Assembly: GCA_003439945.1 (NCBI GenBank)
Contig: QVRM01002772.1
Coordinates: 62,001 to 126,000, forward strand
From: Dermanyssus gallinae
Taxonomy: Eukaryota; Arthropoda; Arachnida; Mesostigmata; Dermanyssidae
Direction of reading: 5' to 3'
DNA length: 64,000 nucleotides
Shown here piece by piece: positions 12,506 through 24,299 of this stretch. A program made the translations under genes and the position numbers. The first letter of the stretch is position 1; each line of letters starts with the position of its first letter. The notes under the pieces are model-generated. The model was not told the origin of the DNA. It did no database searches and worked only from the letters and a program-made list of their open reading frames with translations.

Positions 12506-12645
12506 GTCGCCGTTGATACCAACTGTAATCCGTCAAACGTCTCTCAGCATTGCCACAATGCACCATTCGTACGGACAGGCTTAAATGTATTTCCAAGTAT
12601 AGCCAAATACAAACCTGAACAAAAAATATGTGTGCATGCACGTGC

Positions 12646-12649
<4 letters not shown>

Positions 12650-12722
<73 letters not shown>
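12650..12722. repeat. (TA)n microsatellite
   Basis: About 73 bp of uninterrupted TA, bordered by GTAC-containing short inverted flanks (CGTACATA / TATACGTACAT). Confidence 0.95.
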
Positions 12723-12723
<1 letters not shown>

Positions 12724-13648
12724 GTACATTCCGAACATATCTAGCTTGCTTTGAGTAAGAGGTGCGTAGCTGTTAATCGTACTTCGTACCTTGTGTTCGT
12801 GTTGCAGCGATACGATGGAATGCTATTGCGTGTCGATAGACTCAGCTAGTATGTTAAACAACATGTCAGCAGACTATACAAAGCATTAGATCTGGACATC
12901 GGACATCTCTACGGGGCAAAAAACGTTGGAAGACTGGAAACCGGAAGGGTGGATATGCAGTCTTCCCAGCAGCACGCGCAAGATGTTTGTACCAAGTTTG
13001 TACCAGTTGTAAGAACCAATAACCTGTTGGTGTAAAAATCTTGTTTGTTTTTGTGTCTCACTAGCCTTTCTGGTATTCCGGTGGTTGTTGCTGCGGTATC
13101 GCGTACAGCAACAATAGTACATCACATGTTTTAGATTTATTCTACGTATGCGCACGTTAATTACGTGAGCACGAACGGCGACCGCGATTCCGAAATCCAG
13201 GCATTAGCACAATACTCGTTAACCAAGTAACTCATCTCAAATTCATAGCTGACATCCGTGTTTTTGCCAATTAGACAACTGTCTAGTCTCCAATCAAACG
13301 GATCTTTACAGTTTCCATTTCCGACTTTTGTCCGAATCAAGTCACAGCCACTGCTCTCACATAAATTATGCCTGTTACGGGCGACTATAAAAAAGGTCCA
13401 TTGCAGACGCACTGGAAAACAGGAAGTAATATTTTCTGGCTTGTCACTGCGATCTTGTATCGTGCTCCGTGCTTCGTCTTTTGTGCTAGTAAGACCGTGT
13501 GCCTAATTTTATTATCATTATCAAACTCGATCCTGCTTGACAAGGTATTACGCGTGGAATAAAAAAAACTGATGTGTGTAGGTGTACTTTTGATTTGTAC
13601 CACATGCCTATAGGGCCCTTAACTATACTTTACCGTGTTTGCAACTCG

Positions 13649-13651
<3 letters not shown>
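12723..13651. other. Unassigned DNA
   Basis: Short overlapping frames only; no domain recognised. Confidence 0.4.

Positions 13652-13709
<58 letters not shown>
13652..13709. repeat. (TA)n array abutting a foldback element
   Basis: About 58 bp of TA ending exactly where the foldback element terminus CAGGGTG begins at 13710. This is consistent with insertion into a TA target. Confidence 0.93.
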
Positions 13710-13712
<3 letters not shown>

Positions 13713-14826
13713 GGTGTTCCTATTTGTGTGTCCAAAACGCTAGGGTATGGTCAAACTCGGTGAGAAAATCATTTTTGCCAATGGGTGGAAGCCGGGAAAA
13801 CGTTTTGTTTAGGAGTGAGGATGAAATTTATAAAAGCAGTTATTCTGCCTTTTTCTTCTACATAGTTGTGCAAAATCTACGTTTGCGGGAGAACCAGTCA
13901 ACGCATACCGGCGTGTTTGGCGGAAAATTCTGCACAAAGTATACATTACTAGCTTGCGTAGCAAAAAGCGAATAGCCAGATGAAGGAAAGTCATAAAAAG
14001 TCAAAATGTTACGTTAACGCTTTTTTGTGCAACATCGTAATTTTTTCCATTACGACCAAAAATGCACGTCCAAAAGACTACTCTCAGGCAATAGCAGATT
14101 TAATGCCCACTACATTCGTACCAAAGTGATGGTGCTGCGTTACGTATTTGCCAAGTGACTAAGCTTTTTCGACAGTCATAGTTGTTATGTTTCACGTTGA
14201 AGTTTTCACGTTCAGAACCGTAGCATTTTGCCAAGACGTTTTCGCCCCCTCTTTCCATTAGAAAAAATTATTCTCTTGCTGAGTTCTACCAAACCTCAAA
14301 ATACGTACCTAACTTTCTCATACACCCTATGCAAGTATGCATGCCTTCGCGTTCGATATGACTGTCGAAAAAGCTTAGTTACTTGGCAACTACGTAACAC
14401 AGCACCATCACTTTGGTAAGAATGTAGTGGGCATTAAATTTGCTATTGCCTGAGAGTAGTCTTTTGAACGTACATTTTCGGTCGTAATGGAAAAAATTAC
14501 GATGTTGCGCAAAAAAGCGTTAACGTAACATTTTGACTTTTTATGACTTTCCTTAATCTGGCTATTCGCTATTTTGCTACGCAAGCTAGTAATGTATACT
14601 TTATTGTGCAGAATTTTTCTGTTCTTTTGTGCGTTGACTGGTTCTCCCGCAAACGTAGATTTTGCACAACTATGTAGGAGAAAAAAGACAGAATAACTGC
14701 TTTTATAAATTTCATCCTCACTCCTAAACAAAACCTTTTCCCGGTTTCCGCCCATTGGCAAAAATGATTTTCTCACCGAGTTTGACCATACCCTAGCGTT
14801 TTGGACACACAAATAGGAACACCCTG
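13710..14826. mobile_element. Foldback DNA transposon, 1.1 kb, arms about 480 bp
   Basis: Ends are CAGGGTGTTCC at 13710 and its complement ending at 14826, each bordered by TA on the outside (candidate TA target-site duplication inside a TA array). The left arm (about 13710-14190) and right arm (about 14350-14826) are near-identical inverted copies along their whole length, differing by scattered substitutions. Examples are ACGTATTTGCC versus ACGTAGTTGCC and the short divergent patch after AACGCA. The loop of about 160 bp (14190-14350) is unique. Open frames in the arms are mirror images of each other and encode no transposase, so the element is non-autonomous. The TA target and CAGGG ends suggest a Tc1/mariner-type mobilising enzyme, but this is inference. 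Confidence 0.88.
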
Positions 14827-14914
14827 TATATACTTATTGATTCCGTGAGTATGCTGTAATATCTATATTGCCACGAAGAACAACACGAAGAGGGCAGACT
14901 CCTCAGTCTATATT

Positions 14915-16745
14915 ATCATCATATTTATTTAACTCATATTGAGTATGCATATAACATAAACACTTATACAGATTACACAATTATTAAGCGGCTCCTTGCC
15001 CGCATTGACAGGCAAAGTACTCGCTTCATGTACATTGTGAACCACCTTTTGAGCAAACCAAAGTTTGCCCGAGTGAGGTGTTCCCATACACTATCAAGAC
15101 CATACATCAGCGCCAGGACAATCTTGAGGTATAATAGAAAAGCGCCACTGCCGTCGGGACGTACAGTCGCCGGACATCCCCTATCTCTCCATAAAGAGAA
15201 GTTAGGGCTGTGAACGTTGTCTCGACGATGTGAGCAGTGAAGGTCGTCCCAGTATGATGAAGCCAAAGCTCCAGATACTGGAAAGAGTTGACAAATTCCA
15301 AGAATTGGCCGCCGCAATGTATAACGTCTTTGGCAGCCAATCGACCTCCTCTTCTAAATTTCATAGCCTTGGTCTTTTTGGCGTTTATTTACAGACCTCT
15401 TAAGACATGGATCACCTCCGCCAGAGAAGTGATGCACTTGATGGCACCCAGGTTGTGATGAGCGACCACTACGTCATCTATAAAGACTGCATACAAATGG
15501 CCTCCGGGCTTTGCCACCGCTTGCTCTATCTCTGACTGAAGCACATGGATTGCATCACGCGTTCCTCGACCTCTTCCAAAGCCGAATCGGTCCGGTCGAA
15601 GGGTCTGGTCGACAACGTACTCGATCCGTTTTATAACCAACTTGCAGAAAATATTCTTTAGCGTCCTTTCAGACGTTATATCGCGGTATAAGTTTGGGTT
15701 TCGTCTGTCATTACCATGCTTGCCCTTAAATAAAAGAGAAAGCCTGGCGGTATGCCAGGCTCCTGGAATTTGTCCCCACTTCATGATCTCGTTGAAGAAA
15801 TCACAAAGATGGTTTGCCAGGACTGGCTCAGATTGCACCCAATGCTCATAGTACACCTGGTCTGGCCTCGCACCCTTTCCTCTCGGAGGAGAGTGCAGAA
15901 CCTGACTTACTTCTTCTACCTCAAAAGGCAAATTCATAGCATCCTGCTCCTATGTGAGCGGGTGCTCAATTATTGGAGCCAGGCGTACCGTCTCGCGGTT
16001 ATACAGAAGACCGGTCAGGTGACTCGTTACCTGTTCGTCGCTGAGCAGGTGGTTCGCCCCCCTAAAAGGCCGTAGAACGTAGGTTGAGGGCTTGCGTTCT
16101 GCTCTTTCGAGCAGTCGGAATTCCTCCCGCCTAGCGTATTTACGCTTGTGGTCAAGGCATAGCTCTATGTAAGCTTTTCTACTGTTGAAGTAGTCAAGCC
16201 TGCGTCTGGCTAGCAGCTGTGGTGGTGCCTTTACCCTCGCTTGGCGCAAAAGCTCGAGCACCCCACGGTGGGCGAGTTAGTCTCTTCCACCTGACTGCAC
16301 TTCTCATGGTTCTCTCTAGCAGCTCACAACAAGTATCCACATCACAGCCCACGTCGAGGCTATCAACCTCTAGTAGTAAAAGGTCAACACGCCTCGTGGC
16401 AACCAAGTGTGGATCGCCTTGCTGCTTAAACCAGATATCTGGAATATTTGCGACTGCTGACACCGGTAGGTGCTTCCTTGCAGCCACCTCGAGAACATCG
16501 AAGCTTTCAACTTCGCCATCGACAAGGTTGTAAAACAGTAGGTCAGTTTTGCTGCTTCCGTTAAGACTTACATACGTTAAGACTTACATACTATCTTCGC
16601 GTGCATTTGCACATCTCAGACCAAAGTATTCCATCAACTGGAGCAGCGCCTCTCTTTATCGTTAGTAGCCCCACCATTAATACTTGCATTAAAGTCGCCA
16701 CCGACGATGGTTGGCATAGACAGGTCGAAACCTGAGATACCGTGA
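14915..16745 (-). mobile_element. EN-RT LINE with internal palm deletion
   Basis: Minus-strand non-LTR retrotransposon running from a partial apurinic-type endonuclease (about 16745-16430) through linker and RT to a 3' tail. The A/T tail with ATGATG-like repeats at about 14915-14930 marks the likely 3' end. The 5' end is lost next to an oppositely oriented gag/EN remnant. Related RT sequence (shared KT-AMKFRRG motif) occurs at 60.6-61.4 kb. Confidence 0.85.
14973..16745 (-). pseudogene. LINE endonuclease-reverse transcriptase, disabled
   Basis: Order from the N-terminal side: endonuclease motif VGGDFNAS near 16671-16712 and the catalytic-His motif KHLPV near 16464-16480. A linker follows, then RT fingers with KGARPDQV, WHTARLSLLFKG and GFGRGRGTRDAI (15937-15520). 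The palm should then read YA-F-DFEKAFD, GVKQG and Y/FADD. Instead the sequence passes from LYAVFID straight into DVVVAHH (about 15480), so the segment between the first and last palm motifs is deleted. The thumb follows with KTKAMKFRRGG and a VPTA-LF segment, then a C-terminal YGLDSVWE-L segment. Stops: TGA 15950-15952 and a TAA at about 15389. Frameshifts lie near 16200-16260 and 15110-15320. Not functional. Confidence 0.86.
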
Positions 16746-16799
16746 GTGCGAGTAAAACTCATCCACAGGCCCCAGCCCTGGCGGGGCAAATGTCTCTAA

Positions 16800-17985
16800 G
16801 GGCAGGGTCCGAGGGGGCCAAACCTGGATCGACACAGTAAAGAGCCTACGGGCTCATCTGGCTGACAACACACAAGTGGAGTCGGCCGTTAGCGGCCACG
16901 TCAGGAATAATGACGATGACGTCATTATCCGACTACGGGGCGTCACACATGACCTCGGGACTCAATTGGCCACCAGACTGATAATAATAATCCTCTAGCC
17001 AGTCCTAGAAGGATAGAGGCAGACATCCGTCAGCTACTGGTGGCTACCAAAGCGGTTCTCATAGTGGCTAGTGACCCACGCCAGGGCCGCACTACGACCT
17101 GCTGGTACACGTTGCTGAAGGTGACGATCCCGACAGCCCGGTGGTTTTAGGCTCAGTGATCTACCCTGATTGCGGGCAGCAGGTACAGGCCCGAGGTCTG
17201 GGAGAGACTACCCACGTGCTTTAACTGCCAGGGACCCGGCCACAAGGCTGCTACCTGCACGGCACCCAGGGCGGCCGCCCGCCTCTGTCGTCGATGCAGA
17301 TTGCCAGACCATGCGGCGGCTGCGTGTAAGGCCGAGACGACACTTTGTATTGTATGCGAGGTCTCGGGCCACAGAGCCGACAGTATGCCCTGCCCGTCAT
17401 ACCGCACACAGCTACAAAAACCACGTTAGCGGAGGAGCCTTTCCCACATGGATGGTCGAAAACAGGTGTCACGGCGTAGCGCAGGCCTGACGCTCAACCA
17501 TCAGAAACATCCCGATCCGCTGAACCGCCGTTGGATCGAGAGCGGCGACAATTTTGCCGTAGGACCCTTGCGCCGACAGAAGATTGGCAAACGTTAGGCA
17601 ACGCCGCCCAGGTTGAAACCCCTAGGAAAAGTAATGATCAAGTAACTCCAGGTAAATCTCAAGGGTGCCGGGCGACCCACGATGGTGTGGCGGTCGCACA
17701 TGGGTGCATACAACACGCAGCGCCAGGTGGGCCTCTGCCTCATATCAGAACCAAATGTGTACATCGCTTGTTTTACATATAACATGCATACTCATGTACA
17801 GAAAAATGCAATTACATTTCACCGATACCCGAAACACTCACTGCTCGTCACAGGGGACTTCAATGCGGGCACACTGCCTGAAAGGTTACCGCACCACTGA
17901 CAAAAGCGTGAGGAAGCATGAGGCTTTCCTCTCTAGGTTTCGAACTAATGATTTACAATTCCGAACCACGAAGGAGTTCTAGAAA
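16800..17985 (+). pseudogene. R1/Jockey-like LINE remnant: gag CCHC knuckles plus EN start
   Basis: Plus-strand remnant head-to-head with the minus-strand LINE to its left. A degraded gag-like ORF1 begins near 16830. At 17217-17398 one frame reads three zinc knuckles: CFNCQGPGHKAATC, CRRCRLPDHAAAAC and CIVCEVSGHRADSMPC. The first two are perfect CX2CX4HX4C. Further on, LQVNLKGAG (about 17644) and LCLISEPN (about 17727) match the start of the R1/Jockey endonuclease. LLVTGDFNAG (about 17840-17869) is the GDFNA catalytic motif, but too close to the start, so part of EN is deleted. No RT follows. Multiple stops; non-functional. Confidence 0.75.
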
Positions 17986-18214
17986 GAGGGTGATTTTTTG
18001 TGGGTACTGCGCTTGGATTAGATTGAATCATGCACTCTCTTTCCTGCGGGTGTGCGTAAATGCATTTTCCATCCAAGCGAAAACAAGAAATTAAGTAGGC
18101 TGCCTCTTAAAAGCATATAGGTAATGGTGAAAGTAGCTGATCGCAGCTATTGCAAAAACACGTTACAAAAGGGAATAGCAGCACTGCGCCAAGTTGTGGA
18201 ATGTCAGTACGATT

Positions 18215-18285
18215 ACGTCAGAAATGGCTTTCGACTCGACTTTCATGAGTCGCCGGTTTAATCCCGACACGGTGCATAATGTATG
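18215..18285 (+). mobile_element. Possible tRNA-derived SINE-like unit
   Basis: GCCGGTTTAATCCCGACACGG at 18252-18272 resembles a B box and T arm, preceded by an anticodon-arm-like GACTCG...TCATGAGTC (about 18235-18251). The A box is unclear. Weak call. Confidence 0.3.
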
Positions 18286-18299
18286 TGACGAAGACTTAT

Positions 18300-19658
18300 T
18301 TGCCGTGAAACCCAATCATTTCTAATATAGTAGGAGCACCTTAACTAATAAACTAAAACAATAGTAACATTTATGAACACCATTGCGCATGTGTCATCCA
18401 TGCGTCCATCATGTGAAACTGGCTAGGTTACGCTCGACTGCATTAGTCGCCCCATTCTCGTCCGAGTATTTGTCAACTGGAGCCGACGAGGCACTTATTT
18501 TGTGCAGTACTCTGGTTTATCCGCGCAAACACTGCAGAATTAGCAGTTCAATAGAGTAGTCAGTGGCAACAGATTCTCTTCACATGTGGCTACTCTAGTT
18601 CATGTAGCGCATACCCTTAAGGTGAAAAATCTTAAAGCGGCCTTGTACAGCCTGCTCAACGGTAATGCTTGTGAGAGTTTTCTTTGAGTAACAGAATGCA
18701 GAACGATTAAGAGGCTATTTGATACTAATACTTAAGCAATTAAAGATAGTAATTATCTGTTATCGATGAGGAATTGCAAGGTGTTTGTCACGTTGAGACG
18801 ATAGTTGCAGAGTCAAAAAACGTCTGTTTTTCGTGTTTCTTTTTGCGTTTCTCATTTGTACCCTTCTGTGTTATTTATCATCTGTGTTTTCCAGAATACG
18901 CTACCTACATAGTGATTCAACCTGTCATGCAGGGCCGGGCATAAGGTCTTTTGTAGCATATGGTGTAATTTTCCTTCGGCTCGCCGGTGTTGTAATGTAC
19001 GCAGGTGTGCCTTTGTGGCTTTGGCTTTGCCCGTGTGAAAGAATAATGAGCGGTCAATCATTGAAATGACTGGCCGCTGGAAGAAGAAGCCAGAGGCTTG
19101 GTTTCCTACCTTCTGTACTGGCCACCCGACAGCTACATCAAGTACCTATGGCCGCACGCGACGTGGCCTTCGAGGGCACAAGGGCAGGCAACTAAGCGCG
19201 AACAAAAAACAGAAAACAGATAGGGAACTACATTAATATTTCTCTCTAGTTTGCTCAGAGACCTGCCTCAGAGATACACTACGATCCGATCGGGGAACGC
19301 CTTGATCCGTAGCCGTCGCCGTCGTTCTCGTCACAAGCTTGGGAATTGTTGGATACGGCGGTTCGCCTAGAGGTGGAGAGGGGATGCTGTTAGACAACAA
19401 AAAAAAAACCACGAAAGAGCAAGAGGGCAAGAGAGTGTTGTTAGACGAAGAATGTTATCCGAGTACAGCATGGCATCGTAAGTCGACGGGTAATTCATCA
19501 GGACCTTCTGGAGGGCAGTCCACAAAATACACATACGCATACATACATACGCGCGTCCAGGAAAAGAACATACATGCTCGCAGAGACAGGCACACTTGTT
19601 TGTCAGTGTGAGATGCCAGCGCTCATTTGTTACGACTGCGGGGATTAGACACGGCGGG
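18300..19658. other. Unassigned DNA
   Basis: No gene recognised. Open frames at 18833-19069 (+) and 18852-19061 (-) overlap each other and carry no recognisable motif. Confidence 0.4.
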
Positions 19659-19684
19659 GGGGGGGGGGGGGTGGGGGGGGGGGT
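19659..19684 (+). repeat. Poly-G tract (G-quadruplex-prone)
   Basis: Two runs of 10 or more G separated by one T. On the plus strand this can form a G-quadruplex and is prone to sequencing and assembly length errors. Confidence 0.9.
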
Positions 19685-20715
19685 AAGCCTGGGGATAGGG
19701 CAAAAGAGTGTTTGGCAGACTACTCGTCTGTTGCATTAACCACGGCCTTCTTCACGGCCGCCGAAACTGTGTGGGGGGGACTTCGTTGTTACGTTCGTCG
19801 GATGTTGACTGCTCTGGCAGCGAGCAGCGGGTAGCTGCAAGCCAGCCAGTCAGTCAGCCTCGGGCCCGGGCTGGTCTTCGTCGTTCTGGGCAAACACGGA
19901 AATCGTTGCGGAAAGAGCGTATCCGTCTGTACATTTGCGCTGCGCGAAAGGTTCATTGCAGCTAGGACTTATCGTACTGTCATTCCAGAGATAATATTTA
20001 CAAGACCGACACGCACACATACGCGTCTACACCTCATTTAGACGGCAAAAGACACGCTCGCCCAGACACCATGTGCAAAAGGGCAATAAACGATTACAGC
20101 AACGGCTTATTCTTCTGCTGCTGCTGTGATTACTACTGCGTTTAGATCTGGCAGGATCTGGCTAGTTAGCACTTCATTTGACGCAGGTAAACGCTCAGGT
20201 AATAGCCACGTCACTACGACACATCCGATATCGCATGACAGAAACATCATGGTAAACGATTAGCTTTACCGAGAAGCGCGTCGACAAAATGCGCTCGAAA
20301 TTAATTAGGCTTGTTCATACAGGTAAAGGGTTATTCCCGCAGTAAAGTGCACATCCCACAGGGCATGTCTTGTGTTTGATTCTCGAGTAGAGTTGTGGTA
20401 CTGTATGTATTGAAATATTTCAGATGACTGGGTCAACGCGGCTTTTACTAATAGGCACGTTAGCTAAAGAGCTCAACAACATCATTTTTGCTCCAATTGA
20501 AAGAAAACGTACCGACATAATAAAAGTCCGCATAATGGGCTTTTTATTTTCTGGGACGTTTCGGAAATGCATGTTGCACATGCGCTGCTAACAGACTACG
20601 TGCCTAGTGTGAGACTCACAAACCCACAAAACCCGGATTCCTCCCCACCTCTCAGACTCGGTATTACTTTGGCATAACTTCGAAGCCGTGGGAGAGGCGT
20701 CTCTACCGTTCTCCT
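19685..20715. other. Unassigned DNA
   Basis: No gene recognised. A B-box-like GTTTGATTCTCG near 20377 is isolated. Confidence 0.35.
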
Positions 20716-21000
20716 TCAATTAGCTCTAACCCTGACTATCATCCCGCATGTCTGCCTGCGGTTGGATAGGGGGATGCTATTTTGTAATCCGTCCTGTGAG
20801 GGTGCATCGAGACCATGAGGGCCCGGCTGCTTGGTCCCGCTCCCTGTGATCACAACGGGTCTTACCTGCGCCCATTCGTTGTGCCAGGCCCATATGGTGA
20901 CACTCCTGGTCCTGGTGAGATCCAGATATTCATCTAGATATATTTTACGTCGTTCAGCCACTAGGAGGTCCCATGGCAGCATCTTGGCTAGGGTAAACAT
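20716..21000 (-). pseudogene. R1-like LINE ORF2 C-terminal fragment
   Basis: The 94-codon minus-strand frame reads LPWDLLVAERRKIYLDEY followed by an AWHNEWAQ segment. This matches the post-RT region of R1/Jockey LINEs, where a (P/I)DLL--ER--IY motif is followed by a W-x-x-x-W helix. No RT palm is present nearby, so this is a short 5'-truncated fragment. It may belong to the same family as the gag/EN remnant at 17 kb, which cannot be tested here because the two do not overlap. Confidence 0.55.
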
Positions 21001-23870
21001 GGGCTACTTCAACAAAGATCAAACATCCCTATTCCTAAGATTTTAGTCGTGTTATTGAGGTCCTCACTTACAATTGTATTTTTAATTTTCATTGCAAGTC
21101 AGTAAGAGACCCGGTTAGTTATGAACCAACCACTGAAAAATGTTCTCGAGTACAATATCGCAAGTTCCAGTGGAAAAGTAAATAGTAAAATGCCAGTAGA
21201 TGATAATATTGGATCTGGAATATTGGAGATATTTTCTTTAATATTTTAGTTTAAGTTAGTATAACCTCCAACCAACCAAACCAGTACACATGTTGAGAAA
21301 GATCGCTTAGTGACATTATATGTCCGCAACTCCCAGTATGAGAATTCCATAGGTAATAAAATTATAGTTATTGCTTTCGCACAGCAGAACCCGACTTAAA
21401 CAAGAGTTGTACGAGGCAATCTTAGACATTAAATGCCATTATCATGCCATATAATGTCTTCAAAACTTTTAAACAGCCTTTTATTCGGCTCTTCATAAGA
21501 AGCAGTTTGATCCATTGTCAAGATAATTAGGCAAATCGTATTTATTTACAAAATTGTCATTAAAAAACTAAACAATTCATAAACAATACGTCTGTGTTGC
21601 GTTAGGGCTGCTGGGGCACAATTCAAAGCGTTTTTGGATTAAGACTAGTAATTTAGATAAGTTCTGAAAAGTGTAAGAAGTAAGAAAGTAAAACGCTATA
21701 AGGCTAGGAGCCTATATATATAGATAGAGAGAGATAGAGAGGGGGGAGTAGCGTGCTCAAAAGATGAAATGATAATATTTTGTATACATTACGAACTGCC
21801 TTTAAAAAAGATCATATTTTGCGAGCATGATGCAGATAATTATGCATTGTAGACCACCCATAATGCATAGATTTTCATAAACCCTAAGGGTATAATGAGA
21901 TACTGAAGGCAAAAAAACCTATGACTATAGTTACATATCCGATATTTTATTGCCCTGTATATACTTTAGGCGGTTTTACGGACATACTCACTAAAATACG
22001 ACTTTTTTCTATAGGCTCTTTTATTTGTCAGACGCGGTAATTTCTGCCAAGGCCAAGCTACATTTGAAAACCTGTATAGTGAAAACAATTATGCATATGC
22101 ACCTTGTCGTGGCAAGTCAACACGGGCTGCTTCTAGCGACGTAATCTCTGGCAACATCCTGAACATGGTCATGTCACGCAAACGGTGACAAAATATATGT
22201 GTATAACAAGCCAGTTCGCAATGAGTATTGCTGTGAAAAAAACAGCAATTTGCATAGTCTGGTGTGAGCGGCCTGCAACTAAATCGAATTTATGGCTTGG
22301 ATTTTAGACAGCTGGTAATACGAGCATCTTTGTTTGCGAGCGGTCTTGAGCATAACTAGATGCATGCCCAAGAGCCTTTCGGCCACAAAAAAGTGGCCTT
22401 AAGGCCTTAAAGTTTAACTGCAGTTAAGTAAAAAGTATGAGCAGAAAAACGAACAGCAATGTTATCTGCTGGCCAGTGTAAATGACTGTGCTTGTATGAT
22501 TCATTGATTGTATAACACAATAGCAACATAAACGCGCACCAGGAAACTAAACTATTAACAAAATTCTGTTGCACCTTCTCTTATCGATATCGGCTTCTGT
22601 TGAGACATTTCTTTCAGATTTTTAAGCTATCTCCAAATTTGAAACGTTTCCAGAACTTAATGAGAAGTAATTTTCATTTAAACGAATGCAAATCCATATT
22701 AATGGCTATAGCTACCATACGTATAGTGCAATAAATAAAATATCATGATGATTTATTTATCGTAACTTGAATCCTGAAATCTGCAAACCTTAGGAAATAT
22801 CGCATAGAAATGGTATGTATGTGTATGATATCCTAGACAGATGTTTCACTATGGCAGGGCGATTTAGTATATGCGTCATCATCATATTTGGGTGATCATG
22901 AGTTACAAGCAGTAGAACCCATACGACAGTAAATAAAACATTTCAGATTTTTATCTGAAATATCATTGAGTCATTGTTGCTCATCAATAGATTCCACCAG
23001 TGACAAAAACAACACAACAACCAAATTGAGCCGCTGTGCCGAACGACGCTTATATGATGAATGAATAGTCAGCAGAGTCAGGCGTCTTAGAACAACTGCA
23101 ACAGCCTTTAGCTCTCGATAGATGAGTTTAACCCTAGCTGCCTCCGTTGATAATGTTGTGGGTCACAAACTTGGCTCGTTAATTATACGACCACATCTCT
23201 ATTAAAGTCGACCGATATGCGGTCGATATGCCTTTAACGCTTGGCTGTGCCCTGACAGACACACAGAAGCTAGCATATAGCTATGCATTGCTATATGCTG
23301 ATGAAGTTAAATAATTAACCCCGACGTGTGGCAGAAAAGGCTGAGCTAATTAAACCTGTTCTAAAAATATACCTGGAGAATTTCGATTGGGCCACCATTA
23401 GACGCTATAAACCATGAACCAAGCACGCATTGTGACTCAAAGATCTGATTTTTTTTTATAGAAGGTCTCTGATTTAAGAGAGACAACCAGCGTGCGGTTG
23501 TCTAAAGACAGACTCATTTTAATGAAGCCTCAAGCCCAAACCTTTTATATTGGCCCAAAAAAAAGTTGACCTCGTTGATATCCGTTAGGGCGAGGGCGGA
23601 TGACCAGTCTCTTCTGGTAACACCGTCTTAAAGCCTTTGCCGGCTATTTTCATCATGTATGACTGGCTTCATCAGTGTCTGCTGAGCGGACTTCATTGGA
23701 GTGCATCCTGACGATATAGCGATCAAAACTAGAGCGAGTAATTTTTAACCTACTAGCCTTCATACTCCGTCAGCACTCGACCGTGTTGTCGATTCTACTA
23801 GATTGAGTGGACCAGAATGCGCCTGGATTGTGAGACTGTCTCTATTTCCACCAAGCCGGTACATCGGCAC
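21001..23870. other. AT-rich gene-free stretch
   Basis: Almost 2.9 kb without an open frame over about 60 codons on either strand, no long microsatellite and no recognised element end. It could be intronic or ancient repeat; nothing in the sequence decides. Confidence 0.5.
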
Positions 23871-24299
23871 ATCACCTGATGTATCATGCAGTAAAGCCAC
23901 CTTACAGCAACAAAAAAATCTCCGGTAGATCGGCACATTCGAGGGGGCTAATCACGAATGACAGCGTAATGCTCAACACAAACCGGACCGCCTCGCGGCG
24001 GACTCTGAACATTGTCCCGCCGACGTTCTCGAAGGTCCCTAAAGAAAGAACGCCCCATCAAGCCGTTTGTTGACCAATACTCACGGGGTAGCAGCCGATT
24101 AGTGTCAGCAATTAGAACCAACAATTTGAAAGAGCAGATGACATGCTCCTTTCCATGTTCACCAAATTGCCAACATTTGACGACCTCAAAACCGAACGAT
24201 CTAATGAACCTCTGAACTGACTTATTGATGAGCGGCCAGGACTACAGCCTTTAAAATACATGGAAGCCTCACCCAGGGCACCCTCCCGATATTGCTTGC

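Noticed and set aside
13574..14812. Apparent pair of related proteins encoded on opposite strands of the foldback region
   Set aside because: They are mirror translations of the two inverted arms and match no transposase.
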